Shown: positions 17,329 to 26,758 of the stretch, piece by piece
Numbering within the stretch: the first letter of the stretch is position 1
Layout: the number at the start of each line of letters is the position of its first letter
Assembly: GCA_964577175.1 (NCBI GenBank)
Contig: CAZNYC010000003.1
Location: forward strand, 7,341-71,340
Direction: 5' to 3'
Source: BS750m-G62 sp964577175
Lineage (GTDB): Bacteria > Planctomycetota > Phycisphaerae > FEN-1346
DNA: 64,000 nt
Program-made: the position numbers and the translations under genes
Notes under the pieces: model-generated
What the model saw: the letters and a program-made list of their open reading frames with translations, nothing else
Told to the model about the DNA's origin: nothing
The model's database searches: none

Positions 17329-18852
17329 ATGCCAGATGCCCACGAACCCGACCGAGGTGTGCGGAGCCTGCGGCTGCGCCTGGCGGCCATGCTGGCGGGT
17401 CGCTACGCCCTCCGATTCACGGCAGCGTGGTGTTTCGCCTGGGGCGTGGCGGTGCTCGCACTCCGGGCCCTTCTGGGCGCGGCGGCTGGCCCGCTGTTGT
17501 GGGGACTGGCGGGCCTGGCCCCGGGTGCCGCCGGCGCCTGCATCCTGGCGTGGCGGCGGTTGCCGTCGCCCGCGGCCGTCCGGGCGCTGCTGGACGACGT
17601 GTCCCGCGGCGGCGGACTCGTCATGGCGCTCGCGGAGGTGCCGCTCGGCGCCTGGGAGACACACGTCCCCGCGGTCGCGCCGCCGCGCCTCGTCTGGCGC
17701 AAGCGGCCGCTGCTGCTGCTCGTCGCCGGGGCGGTCACCTTCCTGGCCCTGGGTTTCGCCGTGCCACAGCGGATGGTCGAGATCCAGCGGAGCCATCCCC
17801 TGGAGGTCACGGACGAGGTGGCCGACCTGCAGGCGAAAATCGAGGTGCTGGAAGAGGAGCAGGTGCTGGCGGAGGAAGAGGCGGAGTCGCTCCGGCAGGC
17901 CCTTCGGCAGGCGGCCGACGAGGCCACCGGCGACGACCCCGCCAAAACGTGGGAGGCGCTCGACCACCTCGACGATACCGTCCACACGGCCGCCGACGAC
18001 GCCGCCGAAGACGCCGCCGCCCGGAACGAGACGCTCTCGAAGGCGGAGTCGCTGGCCCGGGCCCTCGGCCGCGACGCCGACCGGTTGGACGGCGAATCGT
18101 TCGAGGCGGCGACGAAGAAACTCTCCGACCTCCTCCAGCAAATCGCGGAAGGCGATCGCGACGGCAAGAGCCGGCACGGCCGCGAGGTCGGTGAGAACGG
18201 ACAGGCCACGGACGCCGGCGACACCACGGCCGCCGAGAAGGCCCTCCGCGAGCACCTCGACGCCTGTGAGGCCGGCCGCCTCACCGCCGGCATGTGCCGG
18301 GCGATGGCCGGCGACCTCGCCCGGTCCCGGAATGCGATCCGGGCGCGGCTGGCGCGGCTGGAGGAGGCGGGGCTCATTGATCCCGATGCCCTCCGCCGGC
18401 TCGTCCAGGGCGACCTGAAACCGGGCGACCTCGCGGCCTTCCTCGAAGGCCTGGAGGGCGAGGGCCTGACGCCCGAGACGATGATCGAGCAATGGTTGGC
18501 GGGCGGCCCCGGCCGGGGCGGCATCAGCCGCGGACCCGGCGAGGCGCCCATGTTCGAAGGCCGGCAGACGTCCGAGGAGGGCGTCGAGTTCAAGGAAGAA
18601 TCGCTGCCCCCGCCGACGGTGGCCGACCTCAAGCAGAGCCGCCGCCTCGGCGTCAGCCTGGGCGCCCCGGCCGTCGAGGAAAGCGAACCGGCCGCGTCGG
18701 GCGGCGGCCTGGACGCCGCCCGGTCCGGCGGCGGCAGCGCCCATACGCACCGCGTTCTGCCAAAGCACCGCCGCGCCGTCCAACGGTACTTCCGGCGCGA
18801 CTCCGGAGACGCCCCCGCCCCGCCGCCGTCAAGCGACAGGAGAGGCCCGTGA
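17329..18852 (+). CDS. Coiled-coil membrane protein heading the MoxR operon
   Basis: I take ATG 17329 (507 residues), which has GGAGCGAGG upstream; an in-frame ATG at 17224 would add 35 residues without domain support. Two hydrophobic segments lie at about residues 25-75 and a third at about 125-148 (LLLLVAGAVTFLALGFAVP). A Glu-rich coiled coil follows from about 160 (LQAKIEVLEEEQVLAEEEAE) and then a long acidic region. The stop overlaps the GTG of the moxR-type gene (GTGA), so the two are coupled. I do not recognise a named family. Long membrane/coiled-coil proteins preceding MoxR genes are common in planctomycete operons of this kind, which is recall rather than proof. Confidence 0.8.
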   Translation: MPDAHEPDRGVRSLRLRLAAMLAGRYALRFTAAWCFAWGVAVLALRALLGAAAGPLLWGLAGLAPGAAGACILAWRRLPSPAAVRALLDDVSRGGGLVMALAEVPLGAWETHVPAVAPPRLVWRKRPLLLLVAGAVTFLALGFAVPQRMVEIQRSHPLEVTDEVADLQAKIEVLEEEQVLAEEEAESLRQALRQAADEATGDDPAKTWEALDHLDDTVHTAADDAAEDAAARNETLSKAESLARALGRDADRLDGESFEAATKKLSDLLQQIAEGDRDGKSRHGREVGENGQATDAGDTTAAEKALREHLDACEAGRLTAGMCRAMAGDLARSRNAIRARLARLEEAGLIDPDALRRLVQGDLKPGDLAAFLEGLEGEGLTPETMIEQWLAGGPGRGGISRGPGEAPMFEGRQTSEEGVEFKEESLPPPTVADLKQSRRLGVSLGAPAVEESEPAASGGGLDAARSGGGSAHTHRVLPKHRRAVQRYFRRDSGDAPAPPPSSDRRGP

Positions 18853-19898
18853 CCGCATCCGACGCCGTCCCCCAGCCGGACGAACTCACGCCCGCGACCG
18901 ACCTCGTCAGTCGGGTGCTCGAGCAACTCGACCGCCTCATGCTCGGGCAGGAAGACCTGCACCGGATGGTCCTCGTCGGCATCCTGAGCCGCGGCCATAT
19001 CCTCCTGGAAGGCGTGCCGGGCGTCGGCAAGACGGCCCTTGTGAAGGCCCTGGGCGAGGTAATGCACCTCGGGTTCAACCGCATCCAGTTCACGCCGGAC
19101 CTCATGCCGGGCGACATCCTGGGCACGCACATCCTCCAGGACACGCCGTCCGGCGAGCGGGAAATGGTCTTCCAGCCGGGGCCGGTCTTCACGAACCTGC
19201 TGCTGGCCGACGAAATCAACCGGGCCTCGCCCAAGACGCAGTCGGCCCTGCTGGAGGCGATGCAGGAACGGTGCGTCACGCTGCTGGGCCGGACCCGCCC
19301 CCTGCCGGAGCCGTTCTTCGTCCTGGCCTCGCAGAACCCGATCGAGATGGAGGGCACGTACCCCCTGCCGGAGGCGCAGTTGGACCGGTTCCTCCTGAAG
19401 TTGAAGGTCGAGGCGGGCAACGTGGAGGTCCTGGACGAGATCATCTCGACCCGCCGGCACGGCCACTTGCCCGAGCCCACGTGGTCGATGAGCGAGGAGG
19501 AACTGGCCTCGGTCTTCGCGGTGATGAACCGGCTGTACCTGCCGCGGCCGGTGTCGCGGTACATCTCGCGGCTGGTGTCGGCGACGCATCCGGGCTCGGC
19601 CGAGGCGCCGCAGTCGGTGGGCCAGTACGTGGCGTACGGCGCCTCGCCGCGGGCCGGCATTGCGATGGCGGAGTCCGGCCGCGCGGCCGCCCTCCTGGCC
19701 GGCCGGCCCACGGTCGGCTTCGAAGACGTGCGGCAGGTGGCGCCGGCCGTCCTCAACCACCGCATCATCCTCAACTACAAGGCGCGGTTCGACGGCATCG
19801 ACACCTGGAAGGTCATCGACGACCTGCTCGGGTCCCTGGACGAGGCAGAATTGAACCTGCCGGAGGACGTACAGGTGGCCGAGGAGACCTCCCCGTGA
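18849..19898 (+). CDS. MoxR-family AAA+ ATPase
   Basis: The 349-residue protein starts at GTG 18849, which overlaps the preceding stop and has GGAGAGG at good spacing. It has the AAA+ Walker A GVPGVGKT (about residues 56-63), Walker B LLLADEINRA (about 117-126), the sensor-1 region FVLASQNPIEMEGTYPLPEA and the MoxR lid domain to the C-terminus (RAGIAMAESGRAAALLAGR). MoxR ATPases act as chaperones in folding or activating metal-binding or VWA-domain partner proteins. Its typical partners, DUF58 and VWA proteins, follow in the same operon, which supports that role. It is cytoplasmic. The length is typical of the family. Confidence 0.95.
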   Translation: MTASDAVPQPDELTPATDLVSRVLEQLDRLMLGQEDLHRMVLVGILSRGHILLEGVPGVGKTALVKALGEVMHLGFNRIQFTPDLMPGDILGTHILQDTPSGEREMVFQPGPVFTNLLLADEINRASPKTQSALLEAMQERCVTLLGRTRPLPEPFFVLASQNPIEMEGTYPLPEAQLDRFLLKLKVEAGNVEVLDEIISTRRHGHLPEPTWSMSEEELASVFAVMNRLYLPRPVSRYISRLVSATHPGSAEAPQSVGQYVAYGASPRAGIAMAESGRAAALLAGRPTVGFEDVRQVAPAVLNHRIILNYKARFDGIDTWKVIDDLLGSLDEAELNLPEDVQVAEETSP

Positions 19899-21679
19899 GT
19901 TCGCGCTCCATCGCCTGTGCGCCGAGGCCCGCGCGGCTGGCCGCCACCTTGACGGCCGTCTGCCTGCTGTGGTCTGCAGGCGCGGGCGGGCTGCGGCCGG
20001 CCCAGGCGGCCGCCGCGCCGGGACGGCCAGGCATCCCCTCCCCCACGACGGGCGGGCCGTCGGACATCGTCGTCAGCCCCGTTCACGTGCGGCCGGGGCA
20101 AAGCAACCATGGATATGTCGAATACCGGTTCGAGGTCCGCAACCGGTCGGACACCCACACCCACCGGGTCCGCCTGGCGTTGCCGGAGAGCGCCTTCGGC
20201 CTTTACGGGCTCCGGGTGTCGCGGTCGGCCGTGGTCGAACCCGGCAGCACGGTCAGACTGTCGCTGTTCCAACTGCCTATGGCCATACACGGACACGGCG
20301 TGAAGGTTCACGTGGACGGCGAGGCGGGCGAGAGCCTCGACGTCATGCTGGCCGGCCACAACCCGCGCGCCGGTTACCCCGGCGCCGACGAGCGTTACAC
20401 GGTCCTGGCCAGCCGGTCGGCGCGCGAGCCGGTCCCCGACCTCGAAGCGGCGAACGAGATCGGCGTGTCGATGGCGCCGCCCGTCCGCGAGGGGTGGAGC
20501 CCGCACTGGCTTGCCTACACGCGATACGACGGCATCATCGTCACGCCGACCGACCTGGCCGACATGGCCGGCCCCGTGCGGTCCGCCCTGGAACGGTACG
20601 TCGAGTGCGGCGGAACGGTGCTGATTCTCGGTCCGACGGGGCGGCTGCCCGACTTCTGCGGTCTGGAGGGCACCGCCGAGGCGCCCGTCCGGCGCACGGC
20701 ATTCGGCACGTGCATCACGGGCGAGGGGTGGACAAAGGGCGGCGTCGCCTCCCAGTTCATGGCGATCATCCGCGGCACGTATGCCGGCGTCGCCGAGCCG
20801 AAGGAAGCCGTCGAGGCGCACCGCATCCTGCCCGTCGTTGAAAACCTGAACATCCCGGTCCGGGGGATGCTCCTGCTGATGCTCGCCTTCGTCGTCCTCA
20901 TCGGACCGGTCAACCTGCTCCTGCTTCATCGGAAGCGCCGGCGGCTCCTGCTGTTCGTGACGACGCCGGCCGTCTCGCTCCTGACATGCAGCGTCCTGTT
21001 CGGCTATGCGCTCTTTTCCGAGGGCGTGCACACGCGGTACCGGCTGGCCACCCTCACGGTGCTGGACGAGGGGCGGAGCCGGGCTACCTCGCTGGGGTGG
21101 ATGGGGTACTACTCGCCGCTGGCCTCCCGCGAGCCGCTGCGATTCTCGTATCAGACGGAACTGAGCCCGCAACTCGGCGGGGGCGGGTTCGAAGGCGTCG
21201 GCGTCGACTGGACCCGGGGCCAGCACCTGACCGGCGGATGGATCCGGGCACGCATGCCCTTGCACTTCCGCGTCCGCAAGAGCCAGCGCCGGCGCGAGCG
21301 GCTGAAACTGCGGCGCGGCCCGGACGGCCTCGCGGCCGTCAACGGTCTCGGCGCAGTCCTCCAGCGCCTGACGCTGGCGGACTTCGACGGCCGCCTCTTC
21401 GCCGCCAACGAGATCGCCCCTGGCGCCGAAGCCGCGCTCGTGCCCCGTCCCGGCAAACCTCGGGGCCGGCCGCTGCGGCAGGTCTACGGGCGAAACTGGG
21501 TCGAAGGCATCCGCGCCATCGCCTCACGGCCCACCGCCTACCTGAAACCCGGCGCGTACGTGGCGGTGCTCGACGGCAACCCGTTCGTCGAGCAGGGACG
21601 AGCCGGCGCCCGCCCGCACAAGTGCCTGACCGTCGTCTACGGATACCTGGAGAGGGGGGACGATGCAGGTCCGCGTTGA
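19895..21679 (+). CDS. Membrane protein of the MoxR operon with large extracytoplasmic part
   Basis: The chosen GTG 19895 overlaps the moxR-type stop (GTGA) and begins a signal peptide (LAATLTAVCLLWSAGAGGL); the protein then has 594 residues. Residues about 45-310 are extracytoplasmic and beta-rich, followed by a segment like a DUF4350/GATase-like fold (VECGGTVLILGPTGRLPDFC). Two transmembrane segments lie at about 318-340 (GMLLLMLAFVVLIGPVNLLL) and 353-375, separated by a basic loop HRKRRRLLL. A further soluble C-terminal part follows. Its end overlaps the ABC ATPase start by 17 bases. No specific family was recognised with confidence. It probably works with the ABC transporter encoded next. 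Confidence 0.8.
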   Translation: MSSRSIACAPRPARLAATLTAVCLLWSAGAGGLRPAQAAAAPGRPGIPSPTTGGPSDIVVSPVHVRPGQSNHGYVEYRFEVRNRSDTHTHRVRLALPESAFGLYGLRVSRSAVVEPGSTVRLSLFQLPMAIHGHGVKVHVDGEAGESLDVMLAGHNPRAGYPGADERYTVLASRSAREPVPDLEAANEIGVSMAPPVREGWSPHWLAYTRYDGIIVTPTDLADMAGPVRSALERYVECGGTVLILGPTGRLPDFCGLEGTAEAPVRRTAFGTCITGEGWTKGGVASQFMAIIRGTYAGVAEPKEAVEAHRILPVVENLNIPVRGMLLLMLAFVVLIGPVNLLLLHRKRRRLLLFVTTPAVSLLTCSVLFGYALFSEGVHTRYRLATLTVLDEGRSRATSLGWMGYYSPLASREPLRFSYQTELSPQLGGGGFEGVGVDWTRGQHLTGGWIRARMPLHFRVRKSQRRRERLKLRRGPDGLAAVNGLGAVLQRLTLADFDGRLFAANEIAPGAEAALVPRPGKPRGRPLRQVYGRNWVEGIRAIASRPTAYLKPGAYVAVLDGNPFVEQGRAGARPHKCLTVVYGYLERGDDAGPR

Positions 21680-22592
21680 GAACCTGGCCCGCCACTACGG
21701 CCGGACCCGCGCCGTGGACGGCGTGTCGTTCGCGTTCGAGTCCGGCCACATCATCGCCTTCGTCGGACCCAACGGGGCCGGCAAGACGACCACCCTCCGC
21801 CTGCTGGCCACCATGGAGGAACCGACGGCCGGCGACGCGTTCCTCGACGGCGTCTCCGTGGTCCAGGACCCGGAGCAGGTCCGCCGGTGGGTCGGCTTCA
21901 TGCCGGACTACCTGCCCGCACACCGCGACACCACGGTCCACGAGTACCTTGACTTCTACGCGCGGGCGTACGGCATCCGGGGGAAGCGGCGGCAGGCGAT
22001 GGTGGCCGAGGTCGAGGCGTTCGCCAACCTCGGCGGGATGCGCGAGAAGACGATCCGCGCCCTCTCCAAGGGCATGAAGCAGCGCGTCAGCCTGGCCCGG
22101 GCGGTGGTCCACGACCCGCCCGTCCTGCTGCTCGACGAGCCGGCCGCCGGCCTCGACCCCCGGGCCCGCGTCGAACTCCGCGAACTCCTCCAACTGCTCG
22201 CCCAGCAGGGCAAGGCCATCCTCGTCAGCAGCCACATCCTGACGGAACTGTCGGAGATCTGCGACGGCGCCATCATCATCGAGCAGGGCCGCGTCGTCCG
22301 GGCCGGCACCACGGACGAACTGGTGGCCGTCAGCACACCCCGCCGGCTGCTCCGTATTCGGTCGCTCGACGGCCTGGAGACGCTCCACAAAACGGTCCTG
22401 GAGATGCCCGGCGTCGAGACCGCCCGCATCGCCGGCCCGTACCTGGAGGTCGTGCTCGACGGCGACGAGAAGGTCTGTCATCGGTTTCTGGCGGACCTCA
22501 TCGGCCGGGGCCTGCCGGTCGTCGAGTTCAGTCACGAGAAGACCAACCTCGAGACCATCTTCATGAGCATCACGAAAGGCGAGGTCCAATGA
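21663..22592 (+). CDS. ABC transporter ATP-binding protein
   Basis: The 309-residue ATPase has Walker A GPNGAGKTTT (about residues 33-42), the Q-loop region near VGFMPDYLPAH, signature LSKGMKQRVSLARA (about 133-146), Walker B VLLLDEPAAGLDP (about 154-166) and a C-terminal extension of about 80 residues, as in CcmA/GldA-type exporters. FMPDY in the Q-loop region replaces the usual F/Y-x-x-Q, as often seen in this gliding/copper-type subfamily. GGAGAGGGGGG just before ATG 21663 is a strong ribosome-binding site despite the overlap. It energises the permease encoded by the next gene; the substrate is unknown. Confidence 0.95.
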   Translation: MQVRVENLARHYGRTRAVDGVSFAFESGHIIAFVGPNGAGKTTTLRLLATMEEPTAGDAFLDGVSVVQDPEQVRRWVGFMPDYLPAHRDTTVHEYLDFYARAYGIRGKRRQAMVAEVEAFANLGGMREKTIRALSKGMKQRVSLARAVVHDPPVLLLDEPAAGLDPRARVELRELLQLLAQQGKAILVSSHILTELSEICDGAIIIEQGRVVRAGTTDELVAVSTPRRLLRIRSLDGLETLHKTVLEMPGVETARIAGPYLEVVLDGDEKVCHRFLADLIGRGLPVVEFSHEKTNLETIFMSITKGEVQ

Positions 22593-24118
22593 CCGCCGTC
22601 GCCTCGGCCGTCGCCTGGATCGACGACCGCGTCAATCCGATCGTCGTGAAGGAACTGCGGCAGGCGGTGCGCAGCCGCTTCATCTCCGGCATGTTCCTCT
22701 TCCTGCTGGCCCTGGAACTGGTGAGCGTCTGGATCTACCTGCTGCTGGCGTCCCCCACGGACGACAGCCTGCGGGGCGGCGAGGGCCTCACCGGCTGGCT
22801 CCTTGGGATCCTCTCCCTGGCCTGCGTGCTCCTGGTGCCCGCCTACACCGGCATCCGCATGGCGTGGGAACGCTCCGCCGACCAGGCCGACCTTATGTTC
22901 ACGACGACCATCCGGGCGGGGGCGGTGATCCGCGGCAAACTGCTGACGGCCGTCGTCATCATCGCGCTCATCTACAGCGCCTCGGCGCCGTTCATCCTGC
23001 TGACCTACCTGCTCCGCGGCGTGGACGTGCCGACCATCCTCGGCATGCTGGCGCTGACCTTCGTGTACGCCTTGTGGGCGACGCAACTCGCCCTGCTCGT
23101 CGGGGCCATCCGGACGAATCCCGTCGCCAAGGTCCTCCTTGGTCTCGTGGCCTTCCTCGCGGTCATCGGGTTCGGGTCCGCCACCCAGGCGGTCATGGCC
23201 ATCGCGACCATGGGGCCCCTCATGGGGCCCGCCTACAGCGGCGCAGCCGCCCCCATGTGGGCGTACCAGGCCGTCATTGCCGTGGTGACACTGGCCGGTA
23301 CCGGCCTGCTCTATACCCTGACGGTGGCGCTGCTCCTGCCGCCCTCGGCCAACCGGATGTGGCCGACCCGCGTGTACGTGACGGCCCTGTGGATCGTCTC
23401 GCTTATCGCGGCCGTTTCCTGGTGGGATACGTACGGCACGGAGGGCATGCTCATCTTCTGGGCCATCGCCTGGGCCTCTCTGCTGAGCCTCGGCCTGCTC
23501 GTGGCCGTCAGCGAACGCGACGCCTGGGGCCCCCGCGTCCGCCGGTACATTCCCAGGCGGCCGGGGCGCCGGCTCCTCGCGTTTCTGGTGTACAGCGGGG
23601 CGGCCTGCGGCCTTGCCTGGACCATCTGCCTGGCCGGGCTGACCCTCATCGCGGTCATTCTGTTCGGCAACGTGGACGCGATTACCGGCAGGGATTTCGA
23701 TACGACCCTTGCCTGGACGGCCGGCATCCTCCTGTACGGCTTCGCGTACGGATTAACGGGCTCGCTGGCGCGGCGGTTATTGTTCTCCCGCCGGGTCCAC
23801 CTGCCGCACGAATACACCTGGCTGCTCGTCCTGGCGCTCACGGCACTGGGATCGCTGGTGCCCCTGTTCCTCGTGATCCTGGTCGCCTACGGGACACACG
23901 ACTGGTCGGTGATGGAACTGGAGAACTGGGGCTGGCTCGTGACGAACCCGGCCCACCTGGCGGAGCCGCGCGGCCGGGAGGTCCGCTTCATCCTGCTCCT
24001 CCTCTGGACCGGCGCCGTCGCCCTGGCCAGCGTGCCGTGGCTGCTTCGCCAGGTGGGGGCCTTCCGACCCCTGGAGCCGGAGCCTCCGGAAACGCAAGGC
24101 GCCGCGACTCATGCCTGA
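22589..24118 (+). CDS. ABC transporter permease
   Basis: The ATG overlaps the ATPase stop (ATGA). The 509-residue protein opens with the motif NPIVVKELRQAVRSRF, typical of GldF/NosY-like ABC-2 permeases. It then has about ten to twelve hydrophobic segments (for example FLLALELVSVWIYLLLASP, LLGILSLACVLLVPAYTGI, LLVLALTALGSLVPLFLVIL). It forms the membrane part of the transporter with the preceding ATPase. Placing a transporter between moxR and DUF58 genes suggests it supports assembly or export linked to the VWA proteins, but that is inference. The last 8 bases overlap the DUF58 gene. Confidence 0.93.
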   Translation: MTAVASAVAWIDDRVNPIVVKELRQAVRSRFISGMFLFLLALELVSVWIYLLLASPTDDSLRGGEGLTGWLLGILSLACVLLVPAYTGIRMAWERSADQADLMFTTTIRAGAVIRGKLLTAVVIIALIYSASAPFILLTYLLRGVDVPTILGMLALTFVYALWATQLALLVGAIRTNPVAKVLLGLVAFLAVIGFGSATQAVMAIATMGPLMGPAYSGAAAPMWAYQAVIAVVTLAGTGLLYTLTVALLLPPSANRMWPTRVYVTALWIVSLIAAVSWWDTYGTEGMLIFWAIAWASLLSLGLLVAVSERDAWGPRVRRYIPRRPGRRLLAFLVYSGAACGLAWTICLAGLTLIAVILFGNVDAITGRDFDTTLAWTAGILLYGFAYGLTGSLARRLLFSRRVHLPHEYTWLLVLALTALGSLVPLFLVILVAYGTHDWSVMELENWGWLVTNPAHLAEPRGREVRFILLLLWTGAVALASVPWLLRQVGAFRPLEPEPPETQGAATHA

Positions 24119-24989
24119 TCCCTATGCCGACGACGTCCGGGCCGGCGAGCGCGCCGGCATGCGGTACGCCCTGGGCGCCCCGCGCCGGGCGCCGCGGGGG
24201 CTGGTCGGATCCCACCTGGCCAGCCGCCGCGGCAGCAGCCTCGAGTTCATGGAGCACCGTGCCTACCAGCCGGGCGACGACCTCCGCCACATCGACTGGG
24301 CCGCCTACGCCCGCTCCGACCGCCTCGCCGTCAAGGTCTACCGGCACGAGGTGAACCCGCACGTGGACCTGCTGGTCGACGGCTCGCGGTCGATGGCCCT
24401 GGAGGGCACCGCCAAGGCGAGGGCGACGGTCGGCCTGGCCGCCCTGCTCGCGACGGCGGCCGCCAACAGCCGCTTCTCGCACCGCGTCTGGCAAAGCGCC
24501 GAGACGTGGGCGCCGGCGGAGAACAGCACGGCGGCCCCCGGTTCCTGGCCGCCGATGACGTTCGACGCCGCGGCCGACCCGGGCGAGGCGTACCTCGCCC
24601 TGCCGCCGAGGCTCGCCCCCCTGGGCATGCGGTTCCTCGTGAGCGACCTGCTCTGGCCGAGCGAACCGTCGACACTGCTCGCCCGCCTGGCCGACACCGC
24701 CACCTCCGTCACCGTCATCCAGTTGCTGGCCGAGGACGACGTCCGCCCGCCGCACCAGGGAAACATCCGTCTGACGGACTGTGAAACCAGCGACACGCGG
24801 GAGGTCTTCATCGACGCCACCGCCGCCGCCCGCTACCGCGACCGCCTGGCCCGCCACCAGCAGCACTGGCACCGCGCCGCCCGGCAGGCCGGGGCCGTCC
24901 TCGTGACCCTGGTGGCCGAACGCATCGTCCGCGACTGGGACCTCGAACCCCTCATGGCTGCCGGCGTCTTGAAGGCGAACGCGACGTGA
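24111..24989 (+). CDS. DUF58 domain protein
   Basis: The 292-residue protein carries the DUF58 hallmark YQPGDDLRHIDWAAYARSD (about residues 52-70), followed by LAVKVYRHE and a VWA-like segment with DLLVDGSRSMAL (D-x-S-x-S type MIDAS). DUF58 proteins are cytoplasmic or membrane-associated partners of MoxR ATPases. It overlaps the permease gene by 8 bases and the next gene by 4 (ATGA). The length agrees with the family. Confidence 0.95.
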   Translation: MPDPYADDVRAGERAGMRYALGAPRRAPRGLVGSHLASRRGSSLEFMEHRAYQPGDDLRHIDWAAYARSDRLAVKVYRHEVNPHVDLLVDGSRSMALEGTAKARATVGLAALLATAAANSRFSHRVWQSAETWAPAENSTAAPGSWPPMTFDAAADPGEAYLALPPRLAPLGMRFLVSDLLWPSEPSTLLARLADTATSVTVIQLLAEDDVRPPHQGNIRLTDCETSDTREVFIDATAAARYRDRLARHQQHWHRAARQAGAVLVTLVAERIVRDWDLEPLMAAGVLKANAT

Positions 24990-26758
24990 TCTTCTCGATT
25001 CCGTGGGCGTTTCTCGGGTTGGCGGCGCTGCCGGCGCTGGCGGCCATCTACCTGCTGCGGAGCCGGTCGCGGCGGCGCCCGGTCTCCAGCCTCCTGCTCT
25101 GGGCCGAAGCCACCCGGCCGCACGCCGGAGGGCGGACCCTCAAACGCCTGCACGTCCCGCTGCTCCTGGTGCTCGAACTGCTGGCCGTTGCGCTCCTCGT
25201 GACCGCGTCTACCGGCCCGGAGGTGTCGGCCGGTCGAACCCAACCGCCGCTGGCCGTCGTCCTCGACGACTCGTTCTCGATGCAGACGGGCGGGGAGGAG
25301 TCAACCCGCCGCCGCGCCCAGCGCAACCTCCTGACCCTTCTCGAAGAGGAACCCGCCACCGCCGTCCGGCTCATCCTTGCCGGTGCGGAGCCGCGCGCCC
25401 TCGGCACGCGGTTCCGGGGCGTTGTCCGCGGGCGGGAACTCCTCCAGCAGTGGACCTGCCGCGCCGCAGCCGCCGACCTCGAAGCCGCCGTCACCCACGC
25501 CCGCGACACCGGGGGGCCCCGCACACGGATCCTCGTCCTGACGGACCGGCCGCCCGACGCCGACCCGGGCGAAGGGCGGATCGTCTGGCAGGCGTTCGGC
25601 CAGCCGCGGCCCAACGGCGCCATCGTCCAGGCGGGCCGATCCCTGCGGGAGATGTCCGAACGGTGCCTCCTGGAGGTCGCCAACTTCGCCGACCGGGCCG
25701 ACACGCTGACCGTCACCGTCGACATCGAACCGGCCGGCGCTGCGGCCGCGGTGCCCGAGCCGCTCGTCCGCCGGGTGCGGCTGGCGGCGGGCGGGCGGAA
25801 ACCGCTCCTCTTCGACCTCCCGGACGGGGCCGGCACGGTGCGCGCCCATCTGCAGGACGACCCCCTGCCCGCGGACAATGGCGTGGTTTTGCTGCCCGAC
25901 CCCCGCCGACGGGTGCGGGTCGCCCTTCGCCTCGGCGACGAGGCGCTGCAGGCGGCCGTGGCGCGCGGCCTGGCGTCCACCGGACGGGCGCGCATCACCG
26001 GACGCAGACCGGACCTCCTCGTGACCGACGGGCCCCCCGCCGCGGACGCCTCGCCGGACCTGTGGTCCGCCTGTTTCCGCCTCGACGAGGAAGCGGAGGC
26101 GTTCGTCGGCCCGTTCATCACGGACCCCACGCACCCGCTGTGCGCCGGGCTGAACCTGCAGAGCGTCGTCTGGGCCGCCCGCCGCGAGCCCCCGCTGCCC
26201 GGCGCGCCCGTCATCGCCGCCGGCAGCGTGCCGCTGGTCACCGACACCCGGCGGTTCGACGGCCGGCACGAGATCCGCCTGCGGCTGGCGCCCGAGCGCT
26301 CGAACCTGGCCCAGTCCACGAACTGGCCCGTCCTGCTCTGGAACCTGCTGGAGTACCGCGCAGCGGACCTGCCCGGGCCGCCGCGGCCAAACGTGCGGCT
26401 CGGGTCGGTCGTCTCCATCCCCCTGCCGCGGGGCACCGAAAGCGTCGAAGTCCGTCCGCCCGACGGCGAGGCGTTTCGCCGATCCGTCTCCGACGACCGT
26501 GCCGTCGTCCCGGCCGAGACGTCCGGCCTGTGGGAGGTGAAAACGGACGGCTGGATGTGCCGCCTCGCCGTCAACGCCCTGGAGCCGGCCGAGTCGGACC
26601 TCCGCGGCGCCGACACGGGCCGGTGGGGCGCGTGGCGGAGCGCTCCGGCGGTGGCGGCCCGGCGGCCGGTGGCCTGGCTGGCAATCCTGGCGGCGGCGGG
26701 GCTCCTGGTCCTGCACCTGGGCCTGGCGGGCCGCCCGCGCAGGGAGGCCTCCCCGTGA
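24986..26758 (+). CDS. BatA-like membrane protein with VWA domain
   Basis: The 590-residue protein begins with the BatA/aerotolerance N-terminal membrane segment (FSIPWAFLGLAALPALAAIY, then [17 protein letters not shown]). A second hydrophobic segment follows (LLLVLELLAVALLVTAST), then a VWA domain whose MIDAS reads DDSFS (about residues 93-97). The middle is soluble and beta-rich. A last transmembrane segment lies close to the C-terminus (VAWLAILAAAGLLVLHLGLA). Such proteins expose a metal-dependent VWA domain on the periplasmic side and work with MoxR. The ATG overlaps the DUF58 stop, and its stop overlaps the GTG of the next gene. Confidence 0.92.
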   Translation: MIFSIPWAFLGLAALPALAAIYLLRSRSRRRPVSSLLLWAEATRPHAGGRTLKRLHVPLLLVLELLAVALLVTASTGPEVSAGRTQPPLAVVLDDSFSMQTGGEESTRRRAQRNLLTLLEEEPATAVRLILAGAEPRALGTRFRGVVRGRELLQQWTCRAAAADLEAAVTHARDTGGPRTRILVLTDRPPDADPGEGRIVWQAFGQPRPNGAIVQAGRSLREMSERCLLEVANFADRADTLTVTVDIEPAGAAAAVPEPLVRRVRLAAGGRKPLLFDLPDGAGTVRAHLQDDPLPADNGVVLLPDPRRRVRVALRLGDEALQAAVARGLASTGRARITGRRPDLLVTDGPPAADASPDLWSACFRLDEEAEAFVGPFITDPTHPLCAGLNLQSVVWAARREPPLPGAPVIAAGSVPLVTDTRRFDGRHEIRLRLAPERSNLAQSTNWPVLLWNLLEYRAADLPGPPRPNVRLGSVVSIPLPRGTESVEVRPPDGEAFRRSVSDDRAVVPAETSGLWEVKTDGWMCRLAVNALEPAESDLRGADTGRWGAWRSAPAVAARRPVAWLAILAAAGLLVLHLGLAGRPRREASP